64,000 bases of DNA from Kitasatospora sp. MAA4 (GTDB lineage Bacteria > Actinomycetota > Actinomycetes > Streptomycetales > Streptomycetaceae), in contig NZ_JARZAI010000003.1 in assembly GCF_029893355.1 (NCBI RefSeq), positions 124,001-188,000 on the forward strand, written 5' to 3'. Below are positions 37,525 to 48,452 of this stretch, piece by piece (position 1 is the stretch's first letter; each line of letters starts with the position of its first letter). Below the pieces are notes generated by a model that did not search any database, had not been told where the DNA came from, and worked only from the letters and a program-made list of their open reading frames with translations. A program made the position numbers and the translations under genes.

Positions 37525-38448
37525 ATGCGTACCGCGACCCCCGCAGCCCCGGCCCAGGCCCCCACCACCTCGCACACGCCGCACGCGCCGCACACGCCCG
37601 ACGTGCGACGCCAGGAGCTGGCCGACTTCCTGCGCAGCCGACGGGAGCGGATCCTGCCCGACCAGGTCGGGTTGCCGAGCAGCGGCCGGCGCCGGACCCC
37701 CGGGCTGCGGCGCGAGGAGGTCGCGCAGCTCGCCGCCGTGGGGGTCACTTGGTACACGTGGCTTGAGCAGGGACGTGACATTCAGGTCTCGTCGCAGGTG
37801 CTGGAGTCGGTCGCCCGGGCGCTGCTGCTCGACCCCAACGAGCGCGCGCACCTCTTCATCCTGGCCGGGGCCGGCGATCCGACGCCCAGTACGGAGTGCC
37901 CGATGGTCACCCCGGCGGTGCAGCTGATCCTCGACCAGCTCTCGCCGCTGCCCGCCTGTGTGATGAACAGCCGGTACGACATCCTCGCCTACAACACGAT
38001 GTACAGCCGCCTGCTCGGCGACCTCGACGCGCTGCCCTTCGAGGAGCGGAACCTGATCTGGCTGATCTACACCAACCCCGACTTCCAGACCTGCTGGGCG
38101 GATCTGGAGTCGGCCCGCACCAACGTGGTGGCGCGGCTGCGGGCCGCGATGGCCGACCACGTCGGCGACCCCGCCTGGAAGTCGCTGCTGAAGCGGCTGC
38201 GGCAGGCCTCGCCGGACTTCGAGGCGGCCTGGCAGCGGCACGAGGTGGCGTCGCGCGAGGGCGGCAGCAAGGGGTTCGTCCACCCGGAGGTCGGCCTGCT
38301 GCGGATGGACTTCACCAACCTTTGGCTCGGCCTGCGCCACTACACCCGGATGGTGACCTACACCCCGGCCGACCCGGAGAGCCGCGAGCGCCTGGAGCGC
38401 CTGGCGGCCTCGGCGGGACAGCCGGGACGGGTTACCGGGGGCCGCTAG
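37525..38448 (+). CDS. MmyB-type helix-turn-helix regulator
   Basis: A 307-residue regulator: Pro/His-rich N-terminal tail, XRE-type HTH with TPGLRREEVAQLAAVGVTWYTWLEQGR near residue 57, then the MmyB-like ligand-binding domain (about 125-290) with PACVMNSRYDILAYNTMYSRLLGDL and RMDFTNLWLGLRHY. MmyB-type domains bind fatty-acid-like ligands in the structure known. The family often sits next to the gene it controls, here the divergent MFS exporter. Confidence 0.9.
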   Translation: MRTATPAAPAQAPTTSHTPHAPHTPDVRRQELADFLRSRRERILPDQVGLPSSGRRRTPGLRREEVAQLAAVGVTWYTWLEQGRDIQVSSQVLESVARALLLDPNERAHLFILAGAGDPTPSTECPMVTPAVQLILDQLSPLPACVMNSRYDILAYNTMYSRLLGDLDALPFEERNLIWLIYTNPDFQTCWADLESARTNVVARLRAAMADHVGDPAWKSLLKRLRQASPDFEAAWQRHEVASREGGSKGFVHPEVGLLRMDFTNLWLGLRHYTRMVTYTPADPESRERLERLAASAGQPGRVTGGR

Positions 38449-38461
38449 GTATCGCGGCCGA

Positions 38462-38515
38462 GCAGGCAGCCAGGCAGGCCAGGCAGGCCAGGCAGGCCAG
38501 GCAGGTCAGGCAGCC
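38462..38515. repeat. Tandem 9-bp repeat (CAGGCAGGC)n
   Basis: Six units of CAGGCAGGC or close variants in tandem, running into the 3' end of the minus-strand membrane protein gene. It lies between the MmyB gene and that gene (convergent). Likely replication slippage; copy number may vary between strains. Confidence 0.9.
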
Positions 38516-38901
38516 AGCGCCAGCGCCACGGCCGGCCCGGCGGGCGCGCGGCGGGCCGGGCGCAGCGCGAGGGTTGCGCAGAACGCCGCCAGCGGAAGCT
38601 CCGCGAGCAGTGCCATCAGCACCGCCACCAGCAGCGCCGCACCCGGCCCCGCCGTCCGGACGTCGCAGCAGGCGTCGGCCGTCAGCAGGGCGGCGGCCAG
38701 GGCGGCGACCGGTCGGTGCAGGACGTGGCCGCGGTGGAGCAGTCGGGCGGCCCCGAGCAGGCAGCCGGCCTCCGCGACGTCCAGCGCGACCCAGCCGTAC
38801 GAGCCGCGGACGGTCACGGCCAGCACGACGATCCACGGCAGCAGGGCGAGGCCGGCCGCGCCCAGCAGCAGCGCGGGCAGTCGCGTGGTCCTGGTGCTCA
38901 T
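38506..38901 (-). CDS. Small membrane protein, unknown
   Basis: A 131-residue protein with four hydrophobic helices (LPALLLGAAGLALLPWIVVLAV; ALDVAEAGCLLGAARLL; AALAAALLTADACCDV; AALLVAVLMALLAELPLAAF). The ...ADACCD.. and EAGCLLG.A Cys pattern is seen in small actinobacterial membrane proteins of unknown role. ATG at 38901 has GGAGG seven bases upstream. Probably co-transcribed with the 137-residue gene 37 bases upstream. Confidence 0.7.
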   Translation of the reverse strand: MSTRTTRLPALLLGAAGLALLPWIVVLAVTVRGSYGWVALDVAEAGCLLGAARLLHRGHVLHRPVAALAAALLTADACCDVRTAGPGAALLVAVLMALLAELPLAAFCATLALRPARRAPAGPAVALALAA

Positions 38902-38938
38902 GGTTCCTCCGTCGGCCGTCCAGAAAATGCGGGTGGGT

Positions 38939-39352
38939 TCAGTGCGCGCGGGTGGGGCGCAGGCGCTCGGTGCTGCCGTCGGGATGCCGCAGCTGCACGC
39001 CCGCCAGTCGGTCCGGCGTCCAGGCGAACCAGAACTCCTGGCCCACGACGGCCACTTCGGCGGCCCGCCAGCGCGGTCGCAGCCGGCCGGCGGTGAACGC
39101 CACCGCGGGGACCGAGCCGTCGCCGGCCAGTCGCCCCCAGGCCAGCCCGGTGCTCCGCCCCTCGCGGACCTGCCGCCGGGCGCCGCGCAGCAGCCGGCCG
39201 CTGAGGGCGGAGGCGACCAGGACGTCCAGCAACTCGCCGTGCTCGTAGATCTCCAGCGTGGGGCGCCTGCTCGGGCGGGCGGGGGTCCGCACCGACCACG
39301 GGGCACCGACCGGGCCCGACCCGTCCACCGCTCCTGCTGCCCTGTTTCTCAT
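38939..39352 (-). CDS. Hypothetical protein, 137 residues
   Basis: No family recognised. The body is strand-rich: RPTLEIYEHGELLDVLVASALSGRLLR, then STGLAWGRLAGDGSVPAVAFTAGR, AEVAVVGQEFWFAW and VQLRHPDGSTERLRP. It is soluble, with no Cys or signal. It reads divergently from the two-component genes across a region with a 9-bp inverted repeat, so it may be a target of that system. The first 25 residues are low-complexity and the real start may be internal. Confidence 0.55.
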   Translation of the reverse strand: MRNRAAGAVDGSGPVGAPWSVRTPARPSRRPTLEIYEHGELLDVLVASALSGRLLRGARRQVREGRSTGLAWGRLAGDGSVPAVAFTAGRLRPRWRAAEVAVVGQEFWFAWTPDRLAGVQLRHPDGSTERLRPTRAH

Positions 39353-39407
39353 GGTGTCCAGGATTCCGCTGACGGCGGGTCATGTCGTTGGCTCCTGCTG
39401 CCGTCTT

Positions 39408-39431
39408 GGGGGTGTACCTGGCTACACCCCC
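39408..39431. promoter_or_regulatory. Inverted repeat between divergent operons
   Basis: GGGGGTGTA (39408-39416), six bases, TACACCCCC (39423-39431): perfect 9-bp arms. It lies 43 bases before a likely -10 (TAAGCT, 39474-39479) of the histidine kinase gene and 56 bases from the divergent start, a good place for the response regulator encoded here to bind. Confidence 0.6.
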
Positions 39432-39486
39432 CTCGGGTTGCCAACACCAGTGCTGCGGCCGGGCGCCGCGCCCTAAGCTGTGCCCC

Positions 39487-40788
39487 ATGATCACCAGCAG
39501 CACGCCGCGCGACCGGCTGGGGAGGGACACCGGGGTCGCCGGCTCCGCCGCCCCGACCGGGCACTCGGCGCGATCGGGGTGGTTCAGGAGCCTCGCGCGC
39601 GCGCCGTGGTCGTCCGCCGCCCGGCGGGAGGCGGTGCTCGCCGCCGCCGGGGTGGCGATTGCGCTCCCGGTGCTGGTGATGCTCAGCACCACGGCGCTGG
39701 TGGGGCCGATGTTCCTGCTGGTGCTGTCCTCCTTCGGTGCGCTGACGGCGGCCCAGCGCAGCCGGTTCCGGGCCCTCGGCGGCCTGGACATCCCCCGGCG
39801 GCCGGCCGTCGCGGGCGGCTCCCGCTGGAATCCGCTCGTCCGGCTGCGCTCGGAGTCGACCTGGCGCCAGGCGTCCTACCACTTCGTGGTCGGTCCGCTG
39901 CTGGCGACGGCCGGCGTCATGGTGCTGCTCGGCTGGGGCGCCGGGGCGGCACTGGCCACGGTGTTCGGCTGGGCCTGGCTGATGCCGCTCGGCAGCGTGG
40001 TCCGCGGCCCGGGCTGGACGACCGTCGACGCCTGGGCCACCCTGCTCGGCCTGCTCCTGCTGACCCTCGCACCCTGGCTGATCGGTCAGGTCAACCGGGC
40101 CGACCGGCGGGCCGCCACCGTGCTGCTCGGCCCCAACCGCGCCCGCGAGCTGGAGCGGCGGGTGGAGGATCTCGCCGAGAGCCGCGCCGGGGTGGTGGAC
40201 GCGGCCGACGCCGAGCGCCGCCGGATCGAGCGCGACCTGCACGACGGCGCCCAGCAGCGACTGGTCTCGCTGGCGATGAACCTCGGCCTGGCCCGCAAGA
40301 CGCTCAAGGACGTCCCGCCGGACGCAATGCGGGTGATCATCGAGGCGCACGAGGAGGCGCAGGCCGCCATCGTCGAGCTGCGCGACCTGGTCCGCGGGCT
40401 GCACCCGGTGGTGCTGGAGGACCGCGGGCTGGACGCCGCGCTCTCGGGCATCGCCGCGCGCGCCCCGCTGCCCGTCCGGTTGGATGTCCACCTGCCGCAG
40501 CGGGTCGCGCCGACCGTCGAGGCGGTGGCGTACTTCGTGGTCTCCGAGGCGCTGGCGAACGTCGCCAAGCACGCCCGGGCCTCCCGGGTGGACCTCGTGG
40601 TCCGCCGCACCGGGCCGCTGCTGCGCATCGTCATCACCGACGACGGCGTGGGCGGCGCCGACCCTGCCAAGGGCACCGGGCTGACCGGGTTGCGCAAGCG
40701 CGCGGCCTCGGTCGACGGGGTCCTCTCCATAGCCAGCCCCCTCGGGGGTCCCACCACCATCACCGTGGAGTTGCCGTGCGAGCTGTGA
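39487..40788 (+). CDS. Sensor histidine kinase (NarL/DesK type)
   Basis: A 433-residue kinase. N-terminal membrane sensor with about five helices (residues 50-210), HisKA_3 dimerisation helix with phospho-acceptor His in ERDLHDGAQQRLVSLAM near residue 254, and HATPase_c domain with N-box ALANVAKHARAS near 357, DDGVGG near 383 and GTGLTGLRKRA near 397. TAAGCT seven bases before the ATG points to a leaderless mRNA. The response regulator overlaps the 3' end. Confidence 0.92.
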   Translation: MITSSTPRDRLGRDTGVAGSAAPTGHSARSGWFRSLARAPWSSAARREAVLAAAGVAIALPVLVMLSTTALVGPMFLLVLSSFGALTAAQRSRFRALGGLDIPRRPAVAGGSRWNPLVRLRSESTWRQASYHFVVGPLLATAGVMVLLGWGAGAALATVFGWAWLMPLGSVVRGPGWTTVDAWATLLGLLLLTLAPWLIGQVNRADRRAATVLLGPNRARELERRVEDLAESRAGVVDAADAERRRIERDLHDGAQQRLVSLAMNLGLARKTLKDVPPDAMRVIIEAHEEAQAAIVELRDLVRGLHPVVLEDRGLDAALSGIAARAPLPVRLDVHLPQRVAPTVEAVAYFVVSEALANVAKHARASRVDLVVRRTGPLLRIVITDDGVGGADPAKGTGLTGLRKRAASVDGVLSIASPLGGPTTITVELPCEL

Positions 40789-41420
40789 TCGCCGAGGACT
40801 CGGTCCTGCTGAGGGTCGGCCTGGTCAAGGTCCTGGAGGCGGTGGGCTACGAGGTGGCAGCCGCGGTCGGCGACGCCGAGGCGCTGCTGCTGGCCGTCGA
40901 GGAGCACGCCCCGCAGGTCGTCGTGGTGGACGTCCGGATGCCGCCCGGCTTCACCGACGAGGGGGTCCGGGCCGCGCTGATGATCCGGCGGCAGTGGCCG
41001 GACGTGGCGGTGCTGCTGCTCTCCCAGTACGTGGAGGAGCGGTACGCGGCCGACCTGCTCTCCGCCAACACCAGCGGGGTCGGGTACCTGCTCAAGGAGC
41101 GGGTGGCCAATGTGGACGACTTCGTGGACGCGTTGCAGCGGGTGGCGTCCGGCGGCACCGCGCTGGACCCGGAGGTCGTCGCCCAGCTGCTGGTCCGGCG
41201 CCACCGCGATCCGCTGGAGCGGCTCACGCCGCGCGAGCGCGACGTCCTGGGCCTGATGGCGGAGGGGCACTCCAACGCGGCGATAGCCAAGTCGCTGGTG
41301 GTGAGCGACAGCGCCGTGGCCAAACACATCAACAGCATCTTCACCAAGCTGGACCTGCCGGCGGCCGACGCGACGCACCGGCGGGTGCTGGCGGTGCTGC
41401 GCTTCCTGGGCGAGGGCTAG
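40776..41420 (+). CDS. LuxR-type response regulator
   Basis: A 214-residue NarL-family regulator: receiver domain 1-120 with acidic pocket ED at 6-7, phospho-Asp in VVVDVRMPPGF near residue 53, and Lys in YLLKER near 105; LuxR HTH (about 148-208) with LTPRERDVLGLMAEGHSNAAIAKSL. GTG at 40776 overlaps the kinase gene by 13 bases; GTG at 40785 is an alternative. Partner of the upstream kinase. Confidence 0.92.
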   Translation: MRAVIAEDSVLLRVGLVKVLEAVGYEVAAAVGDAEALLLAVEEHAPQVVVVDVRMPPGFTDEGVRAALMIRRQWPDVAVLLLSQYVEERYAADLLSANTSGVGYLLKERVANVDDFVDALQRVASGGTALDPEVVAQLLVRRHRDPLERLTPRERDVLGLMAEGHSNAAIAKSLVVSDSAVAKHINSIFTKLDLPAADATHRRVLAVLRFLGEG

Positions 41421-41422
41421 CC

Positions 41423-42217
41423 GTGCGGAGCCCATCGCGGGGGCCGGAGGGCCGTGCCTGGCGGATCGTCGGCGGGGTGGTCGCCGTGCTCCTCCTGATG
41501 ACGGGTGCCGGTGAGGCCTGGGCCGTGCTCGTCGAGCAGAACACCACGGTGCCCACCCACTACTCCGCCTCGGTCACCGCGGTGGAGCTCGACCTGCCCG
41601 ACGGCTCGCTCAACGTCACCGCCGGACCCGACGACGGGCTGACGGTCAGCCAGCACCTGAACTGGATGCTGAGCCGCCCCTCCGTCGAGCAGTCCCTGGT
41701 GGGCCGGACGCTGCGGATCAAGGTGCGCTGCCCGCGGATCCTCGGGATCGGCGAGCCGGCCTGCGACGTCGGGCTGGACCTCCAGGTCCCGCCGACGACG
41801 GCGGTGACGGTCCGGATGACCTCCGGCTACGGCCGGATCAGCGGGGTCAGCGGCGACCTCAGCCTGCACGCCACCTCGGGGGAGCTGGATCTGAACGGGG
41901 TGTCCGGCCAGGTATCGGCCGATGTCACCAGCGGCCTGGTCAAGGGGACGGACCTGGCCGCCGCCCAGGTAGAGGCGTCGGCGACCTCGGGACGGGTGGA
42001 GCTCGGCTTCAGCCGGGCGCCGGACCAGCTCGCCCTGACGGCGAGCTCCGGTTCGGTGTCGGCGGTCCTGCCGCGCGGTTCCACCTACCGGCTGACCACC
42101 CGCAGCACCTCGGGATCGCCGGAGATCGATCCGGCGCTGTCGGACCCGCAGTCGTCCCGCACGATCACGGCGACCACCACCTCGGGAGACCTGAGCCTCA
42201 CCTCCCCTTCCGGCTGA
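41423..42217 (+). CDS. DUF4097-type beta-repeat protein with N-terminal membrane anchor
   Basis: A 264-residue protein with one N-terminal hydrophobic helix (VGGVVAVLLLMTGAGEAWAV) and an extracytoplasmic right-handed beta repeat of the DUF4097 type, with repeated short G/T/S turns (TSGYGRISGVSGDLSLHATSGELDLNGVSG). It starts two bases after the regulator stop, so it belongs to the two-component operon. DUF4097 proteins often accompany such kinases; a sensing or cell-envelope role is inferred. Confidence 0.85.
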   Translation: MRSPSRGPEGRAWRIVGGVVAVLLLMTGAGEAWAVLVEQNTTVPTHYSASVTAVELDLPDGSLNVTAGPDDGLTVSQHLNWMLSRPSVEQSLVGRTLRIKVRCPRILGIGEPACDVGLDLQVPPTTAVTVRMTSGYGRISGVSGDLSLHATSGELDLNGVSGQVSADVTSGLVKGTDLAAAQVEASATSGRVELGFSRAPDQLALTASSGSVSAVLPRGSTYRLTTRSTSGSPEIDPALSDPQSSRTITATTTSGDLSLTSPSG

Positions 42218-42307
42218 CCGCGACCACCACCCGGGGGCCCACCGGCGGTGAGGGAGAATAGAGAGTCCCGTCCCGCCCGCCCCGCTTCTGCTGAGGATCT
42301 GCCGCGC

Positions 42308-43519
42308 ATGACCATCACGCCCGACCGAGCCCAGACCCCCGCCGCAGAGGCGGCCGTCCTGTCGCCCGCGCCGCCGGCCGCCGGTGAGTTCAAGCCGCTC
42401 ACCATCGGCCCGATGCAGGTGTGGCCGCCGGTCGTGCTGGCCCCCATGGCGGGCATCACCAACGCCCCCTTCCGCACCCTGTGCCGGGAGCAGAGCGGCG
42501 GCAAGGGCCTGTACGTCTCCGAGATGATCACCACCCGGGCCCTGGTCGAGCGCAACGCCAAGACCATGCAGCTGATCCACTTCGACCCGAGCGAGAAGCC
42601 CCGCTCGATCCAGCTCTACGGGGTCGACCCGGCCACCGTCGGCAAGGCCGTCCGCATGATCGCGGACGAGAACCTCGCCGACCACATCGACCTCAACTTC
42701 GGCTGCCCGGTCCCCAAGGTGACCCGCAAGGGCGGCGGCTCGGCGCTGCCGTACAAGCGCAACCTGCTCCGGCAGATCCTGCGTGAGGCGGTCGCGGGCG
42801 CGGGCGGCCTCCCGGTCACCATGAAGATGCGCAAGGGCATCAGCGACGACCACCTGACCTACCTGGACGCCGGCCGGATCGGCGCCGAGGAGGGCGTCTC
42901 GGCCATCGCGCTGCACGGCCGGACGGCGGCCCAGCACTACGGCGGCACCGCGGACTGGTCGGCCATCGCCCGGCTGCGCGAGTCGGTGCCGGCCGAGGTC
43001 CCGGTGCTGGGCAACGGCGACATCTGGGCGGCCGGCGACGCGCTGCGGATGATGCGGGAGACCGGCTGCGACGGCGTGGTGGTCGGCCGCGGCTGCCTCG
43101 GCCGTCCGTGGATCTTCAAGGACCTGGTCGCGGTCTTCGAGGGCGAGACCGACTACGCGCGCCCGAGCTTCGCCGACGTCTCGCGCGCGATGCTGCGCCA
43201 CGCCGAGCTGCTGGGGCAGTGGATGGGCGACGAGACCCGCGGCGTCGTGGACTTCCGCAAGCACGTCGCCTGGTACACCAAGGGCTTCTCGGTCGGCTCC
43301 GAGCTGCGGGTCCGGCTGGCCAACTCCGGGTCGCTGGCCGAGCTGGCCGACCTGCTCTCCCAGGTCGGCCAGGAGCAGCTCTGGCCGGCGAGCGCCGACG
43401 GTCCGCGCGGCCGGACGAGCGGCAACGGCCGGGTGGTCCTGCCCGAGGGGTGGTTGGACGATCCGTACGACTGCGCCGTGCCGGGCATTGACGCCGAATC
43501 GGACACCTCTGGCGGATGA
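42308..43519 (+). CDS. dusB: tRNA-dihydrouridine synthase
   Basis: A 403-residue flavoenzyme that reduces uridine in the tRNA D-loop. FMN-binding TIM barrel with VVLAPMAGITNAPFRTLCRE near residue 43, catalytic Cys in LNFGCPVPKVTRKGGGSALP near 133, and GNGDIWAAGDALRMM with GCDGVVVGRGCLGRPWIF near 250. C-terminal helical recruitment domain. ATG at 42308 follows GAGGAT; an upstream in-frame GTG (42248) adds only a basic tail. Which Dus subfamily (B-like in length) is not certain. Confidence 0.9.
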   Translation: MTITPDRAQTPAAEAAVLSPAPPAAGEFKPLTIGPMQVWPPVVLAPMAGITNAPFRTLCREQSGGKGLYVSEMITTRALVERNAKTMQLIHFDPSEKPRSIQLYGVDPATVGKAVRMIADENLADHIDLNFGCPVPKVTRKGGGSALPYKRNLLRQILREAVAGAGGLPVTMKMRKGISDDHLTYLDAGRIGAEEGVSAIALHGRTAAQHYGGTADWSAIARLRESVPAEVPVLGNGDIWAAGDALRMMRETGCDGVVVGRGCLGRPWIFKDLVAVFEGETDYARPSFADVSRAMLRHAELLGQWMGDETRGVVDFRKHVAWYTKGFSVGSELRVRLANSGSLAELADLLSQVGQEQLWPASADGPRGRTSGNGRVVLPEGWLDDPYDCAVPGIDAESDTSGG

Positions 43520-43571
43520 TCTAGCCGGACTGTCGAAAAAGCCTCCTCGGCCCGCTCCGACAGGACGGCCC

Positions 43572-43602
43572 AGCCCCCTTGGACAATCTGGCCAAGGGGG
43601 CT
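43572..43602 (+). terminator. Terminator after dusB
   Basis: A perfect 11-bp stem (43572-43582 with 43592-43602), nine-base loop, followed by CCCTTTTGG: the only hairpin in the window with a T-run. About 50 bases after the dusB stop. Confidence 0.85.
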
Positions 43603-44082
43603 CCCTTTTGGCAGAAGCTGATCACGCTTGGTGTCGGAGTCGGCGCGTTGGGCGACGGAGCGATGAGTTCCCGTACGTACGATGAGCGAGCCGCGTCCGT
43701 GACCCTTGCCACACCAGGGTGCGGTTGACGGTGTATCAGGCCTACTCAATGTGCCATGGTGTCCAAAACGCTTCCCGAACGGGCGTCGGGGTGGATCCGG
43801 CCCCTTGGGTGCAGGAAATCAAGCCGAGGCAACGCCTCGGGGGACCAGTCGCTACCCTCTGTCGGTTCGGAGCGATCTTCCTGAGTTCTTGCTTTCAAGA
43901 CTTGAACGCAAGCTAGCGTCAGGCGGACGATTTCGGCAACAGAGGTGAACGCCTTCACAAGCATTTGATCCGGTGGGTTACCAATCGGTATCGGCCCCGG
44001 ACGGCCTATCAGGGGCGCAAAAGTGCCTTCGAAATGGGTATGTTCTCGGCGTCAGGGCAACCCCGTGCGAGGAGACCGACCC
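43603..44082 (+). promoter_or_regulatory. Long non-coding upstream region of ppdK
   Basis: About 480 bases, less GC-rich than the surroundings, with no convincing gene. A near-perfect inverted repeat CTTGCTTTCAAG/CTTGAACGCAAG (43888-43912) overlaps a candidate promoter (TTGCTT 43889, TAGCGT 43914). Other candidates are TTGACG (43725) with CAATGT (43747) and TTGATC (43965) with TATCGG (43989). A hairpin TCCGG...CCGGA spans about 43969-44012. Several promoters or a structured leader are possible. Confidence 0.5.
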
Positions 44083-46791
<2,709 letters not shown>

Positions 46792-46817
46792 CCGCACCCC
46801 CCTCCAGCGGGGAGGGG

Positions 46818-46854
46818 CGTACGGCGGTGCTCGGCGCAGGAGAACCGCCGTACG
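46818..46854 (+). terminator. Terminator hairpin after ppdK
   Basis: Perfect 11-bp arms CGTACGGCGGT (46818-46828) and ACCGCCGTACG (46844-46854), 15-base loop, 26 bases after the ppdK stop. Confidence 0.7.
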
Positions 46855-46937
46855 TACAGCGGCCGGGGCGGAACGGACAATGGCGTCCGTCCGCCCCGGC
46901 GGCATGTCCGCAGGTACTGCGCTGGCAAGCTGGTCCC

Positions 46938-47348
46938 ATGATCAGCCGCACCCGTCCGACCACCAGCGCCGTCCTGCTGGCCCTCGTCGTCGCGGCGGCC
47001 GTCGCCTACGCGCTGATCGGCCGTCACCATCCCGTCGCCACTACCTCTGCGCGCGCTACTGCCTCGTCCGCGCAGGTCTGCCAGAGCAAGCTGCCGAGCC
47101 AGGCCAAGGACACCCTCGCGCTGATCGCCAAGGGCGGCCCGTACCCGTACCGCTCGGACGGCATCGTCTTCGACAACCGCGAGGGCCGGCTCCCCAAGCA
47201 GCGCAGCGGCTACTACCACGAGTTCACCGTGGTCACCCCGGGCTCCGGCGATCGCGGCACCCGGCGGGTGGTCACCGGCGGCACGGGCGAGGAGTACTGG
47301 ACGGACGACCACTACAGCACCTTCCAGGGCATCGACGCGCACTGCTGA
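46938..47348 (+). CDS. Secreted guanyl-specific ribonuclease (RNase Sa type)
   Basis: A 136-residue protein: N-terminal hydrophobic segment (about 8-27, TTSAVLLALVVAAAVAYALI) as signal or anchor, then an RNase Sa/barnase-fold domain. Matches to RNase Sa: VCQSKLPSQAKDTLALIAKGGPYPY, the catalytic Glu in YYHEFTVVTPG, Arg in GTRRVVTGG and His in DDHYSTF, and the terminal Cys that pairs with the first. Cleaves RNA after G outside the cell. No barstar-like inhibitor gene is seen nearby. Confidence 0.93.
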   Translation: MISRTRPTTSAVLLALVVAAAVAYALIGRHHPVATTSARATASSAQVCQSKLPSQAKDTLALIAKGGPYPYRSDGIVFDNREGRLPKQRSGYYHEFTVVTPGSGDRGTRRVVTGGTGEEYWTDDHYSTFQGIDAHC

Positions 47349-47363
47349 CGACCGGGCGCCCGT

Positions 47364-48350
47364 TCAGCGGGCCCGCTGCCAGGTGATCCGGCGGTGCGGT
47401 CCGTGCGGTCCGGTGGAGAGCAGGGTGCGCAGCTCCTGGAGCAGCGGACCGGGGTCGGTGCGCAGCTGGGCCGGGGTGGCGCGGACCATCGGGAGCCGGG
47501 CGGCCTGCAGCCGGTTGCCCCGGCTCAGCGTCCGCTCGTAGTCGGTCGGCCGCAGGTGCCAGGCCCGCGAGTCGATCTCCAGTGCCACGCAGGAGTCCGG
47601 CCAGTAGGCGTCCGGGATCGCCAGGAAGTGGCCGTCCAGCATCAGCACCGGGTTCCACAGCGGTTCGGGCAGCCCGCCGGCGCGCAGCAGCTCGCGCGCC
47701 TCGCTCTCGGCGATCGAGTACGCCCCCGCCGTCAGCTCGTCCGCGACCTGCTGGACGTGCGGTAGCGAGGCGGTGGCCGAGGAGCCGCCGAGCAGCTTGC
47801 CGAGCAGGTCGGCGCGCTCGCAGTGCCGCCCCTGCACCGCCTCCGCGCAGAGCGCGCGGAAGTTGCGACCACTCGTCAGGTGCGGTGCCAGGTCGGCCAG
47901 CGCGCGGCTCACCCCGACGCTCCACAGGCCGTCGTCCCGCTCGAACCCGGCCGGCATCCCGGCCGAGCGGTGCACCCGGACGAAGTCCCTGCTGGCGACC
48001 CGCCGCCCGGCCGGGATCAGCACGTCGATCACGTCCAGGTCGGCGGGGTGCCCGGCGCTGGCCAGCCCGGCGTCGGCCAGCACCGCGAGACCGGTGAGCA
48101 GGACGGCCCCGGGACGCGGGCGCTGCCCCTTCGCCGCGGCGTAGCTGAGCGCGGCGCGCAGCCGCTGATGGGCGGTCAGCCGGCCGCTCTGCAGGCAGAT
48201 CACCCGGGGCAGCACCCGTTGCCAGGGTCCGCCGGGCCGCAGTCGGTGCGCGATGGTGCCGGACGGCACCCCGTGCTCGATCAGTTGGGCGCGGGTGACG
48301 ATGTGCTGCTGGTCGGCGCCGAGCAGTCGGACGGAATCGATGGCGGTCAT
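47364..48350 (-). CDS. AbiEi-like winged-helix protein with DUF559/Vsr-fold domain
   Basis: A 328-residue protein. N-terminal part IVTRAQLIEHGVPSGTIAHRLRPGGPWQRVLPRVICL is the AbiEi-antitoxin winged helix; the C-terminal part SIAESEARELLRAGGLPEP, IPDAYWPDSCVALEIDSRAWHLRPTDYERT has the Glu, Asp and ExD of a PD-(D/E)xK (DUF559) nuclease fold. Such fusions are abundant in actinobacteria and are labelled type IV antitoxin, but usually without an AbiEii toxin; none is seen here. Function unknown. Confidence 0.8.
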   Translation of the reverse strand: MTAIDSVRLLGADQQHIVTRAQLIEHGVPSGTIAHRLRPGGPWQRVLPRVICLQSGRLTAHQRLRAALSYAAAKGQRPRPGAVLLTGLAVLADAGLASAGHPADLDVIDVLIPAGRRVASRDFVRVHRSAGMPAGFERDDGLWSVGVSRALADLAPHLTSGRNFRALCAEAVQGRHCERADLLGKLLGGSSATASLPHVQQVADELTAGAYSIAESEARELLRAGGLPEPLWNPVLMLDGHFLAIPDAYWPDSCVALEIDSRAWHLRPTDYERTLSRGNRLQAARLPMVRATPAQLRTDPGPLLQELRTLLSTGPHGPHRRITWQRAR

Positions 48351-48452
48351 GGGTGAGGAGTGCCCGATGGAACGGTAGGTATGCGAAAGATCCCTCGGAG
48401 GTGGCTAACACACGCGGACGTTGACTTGCCATCAGCCCTAGGATGGGCCGCG

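Noticed and set aside
38462..38515. CRISPR-like array
   Set aside because: Units are 9 bp in direct tandem without spacers; this is a microsatellite-like repeat.
43706..43948. An 80-codon plus-strand frame before ppdK
   Set aside because: No ribosome site, no hydrophobic or conserved pattern, and it covers the inverted repeat and candidate promoters.
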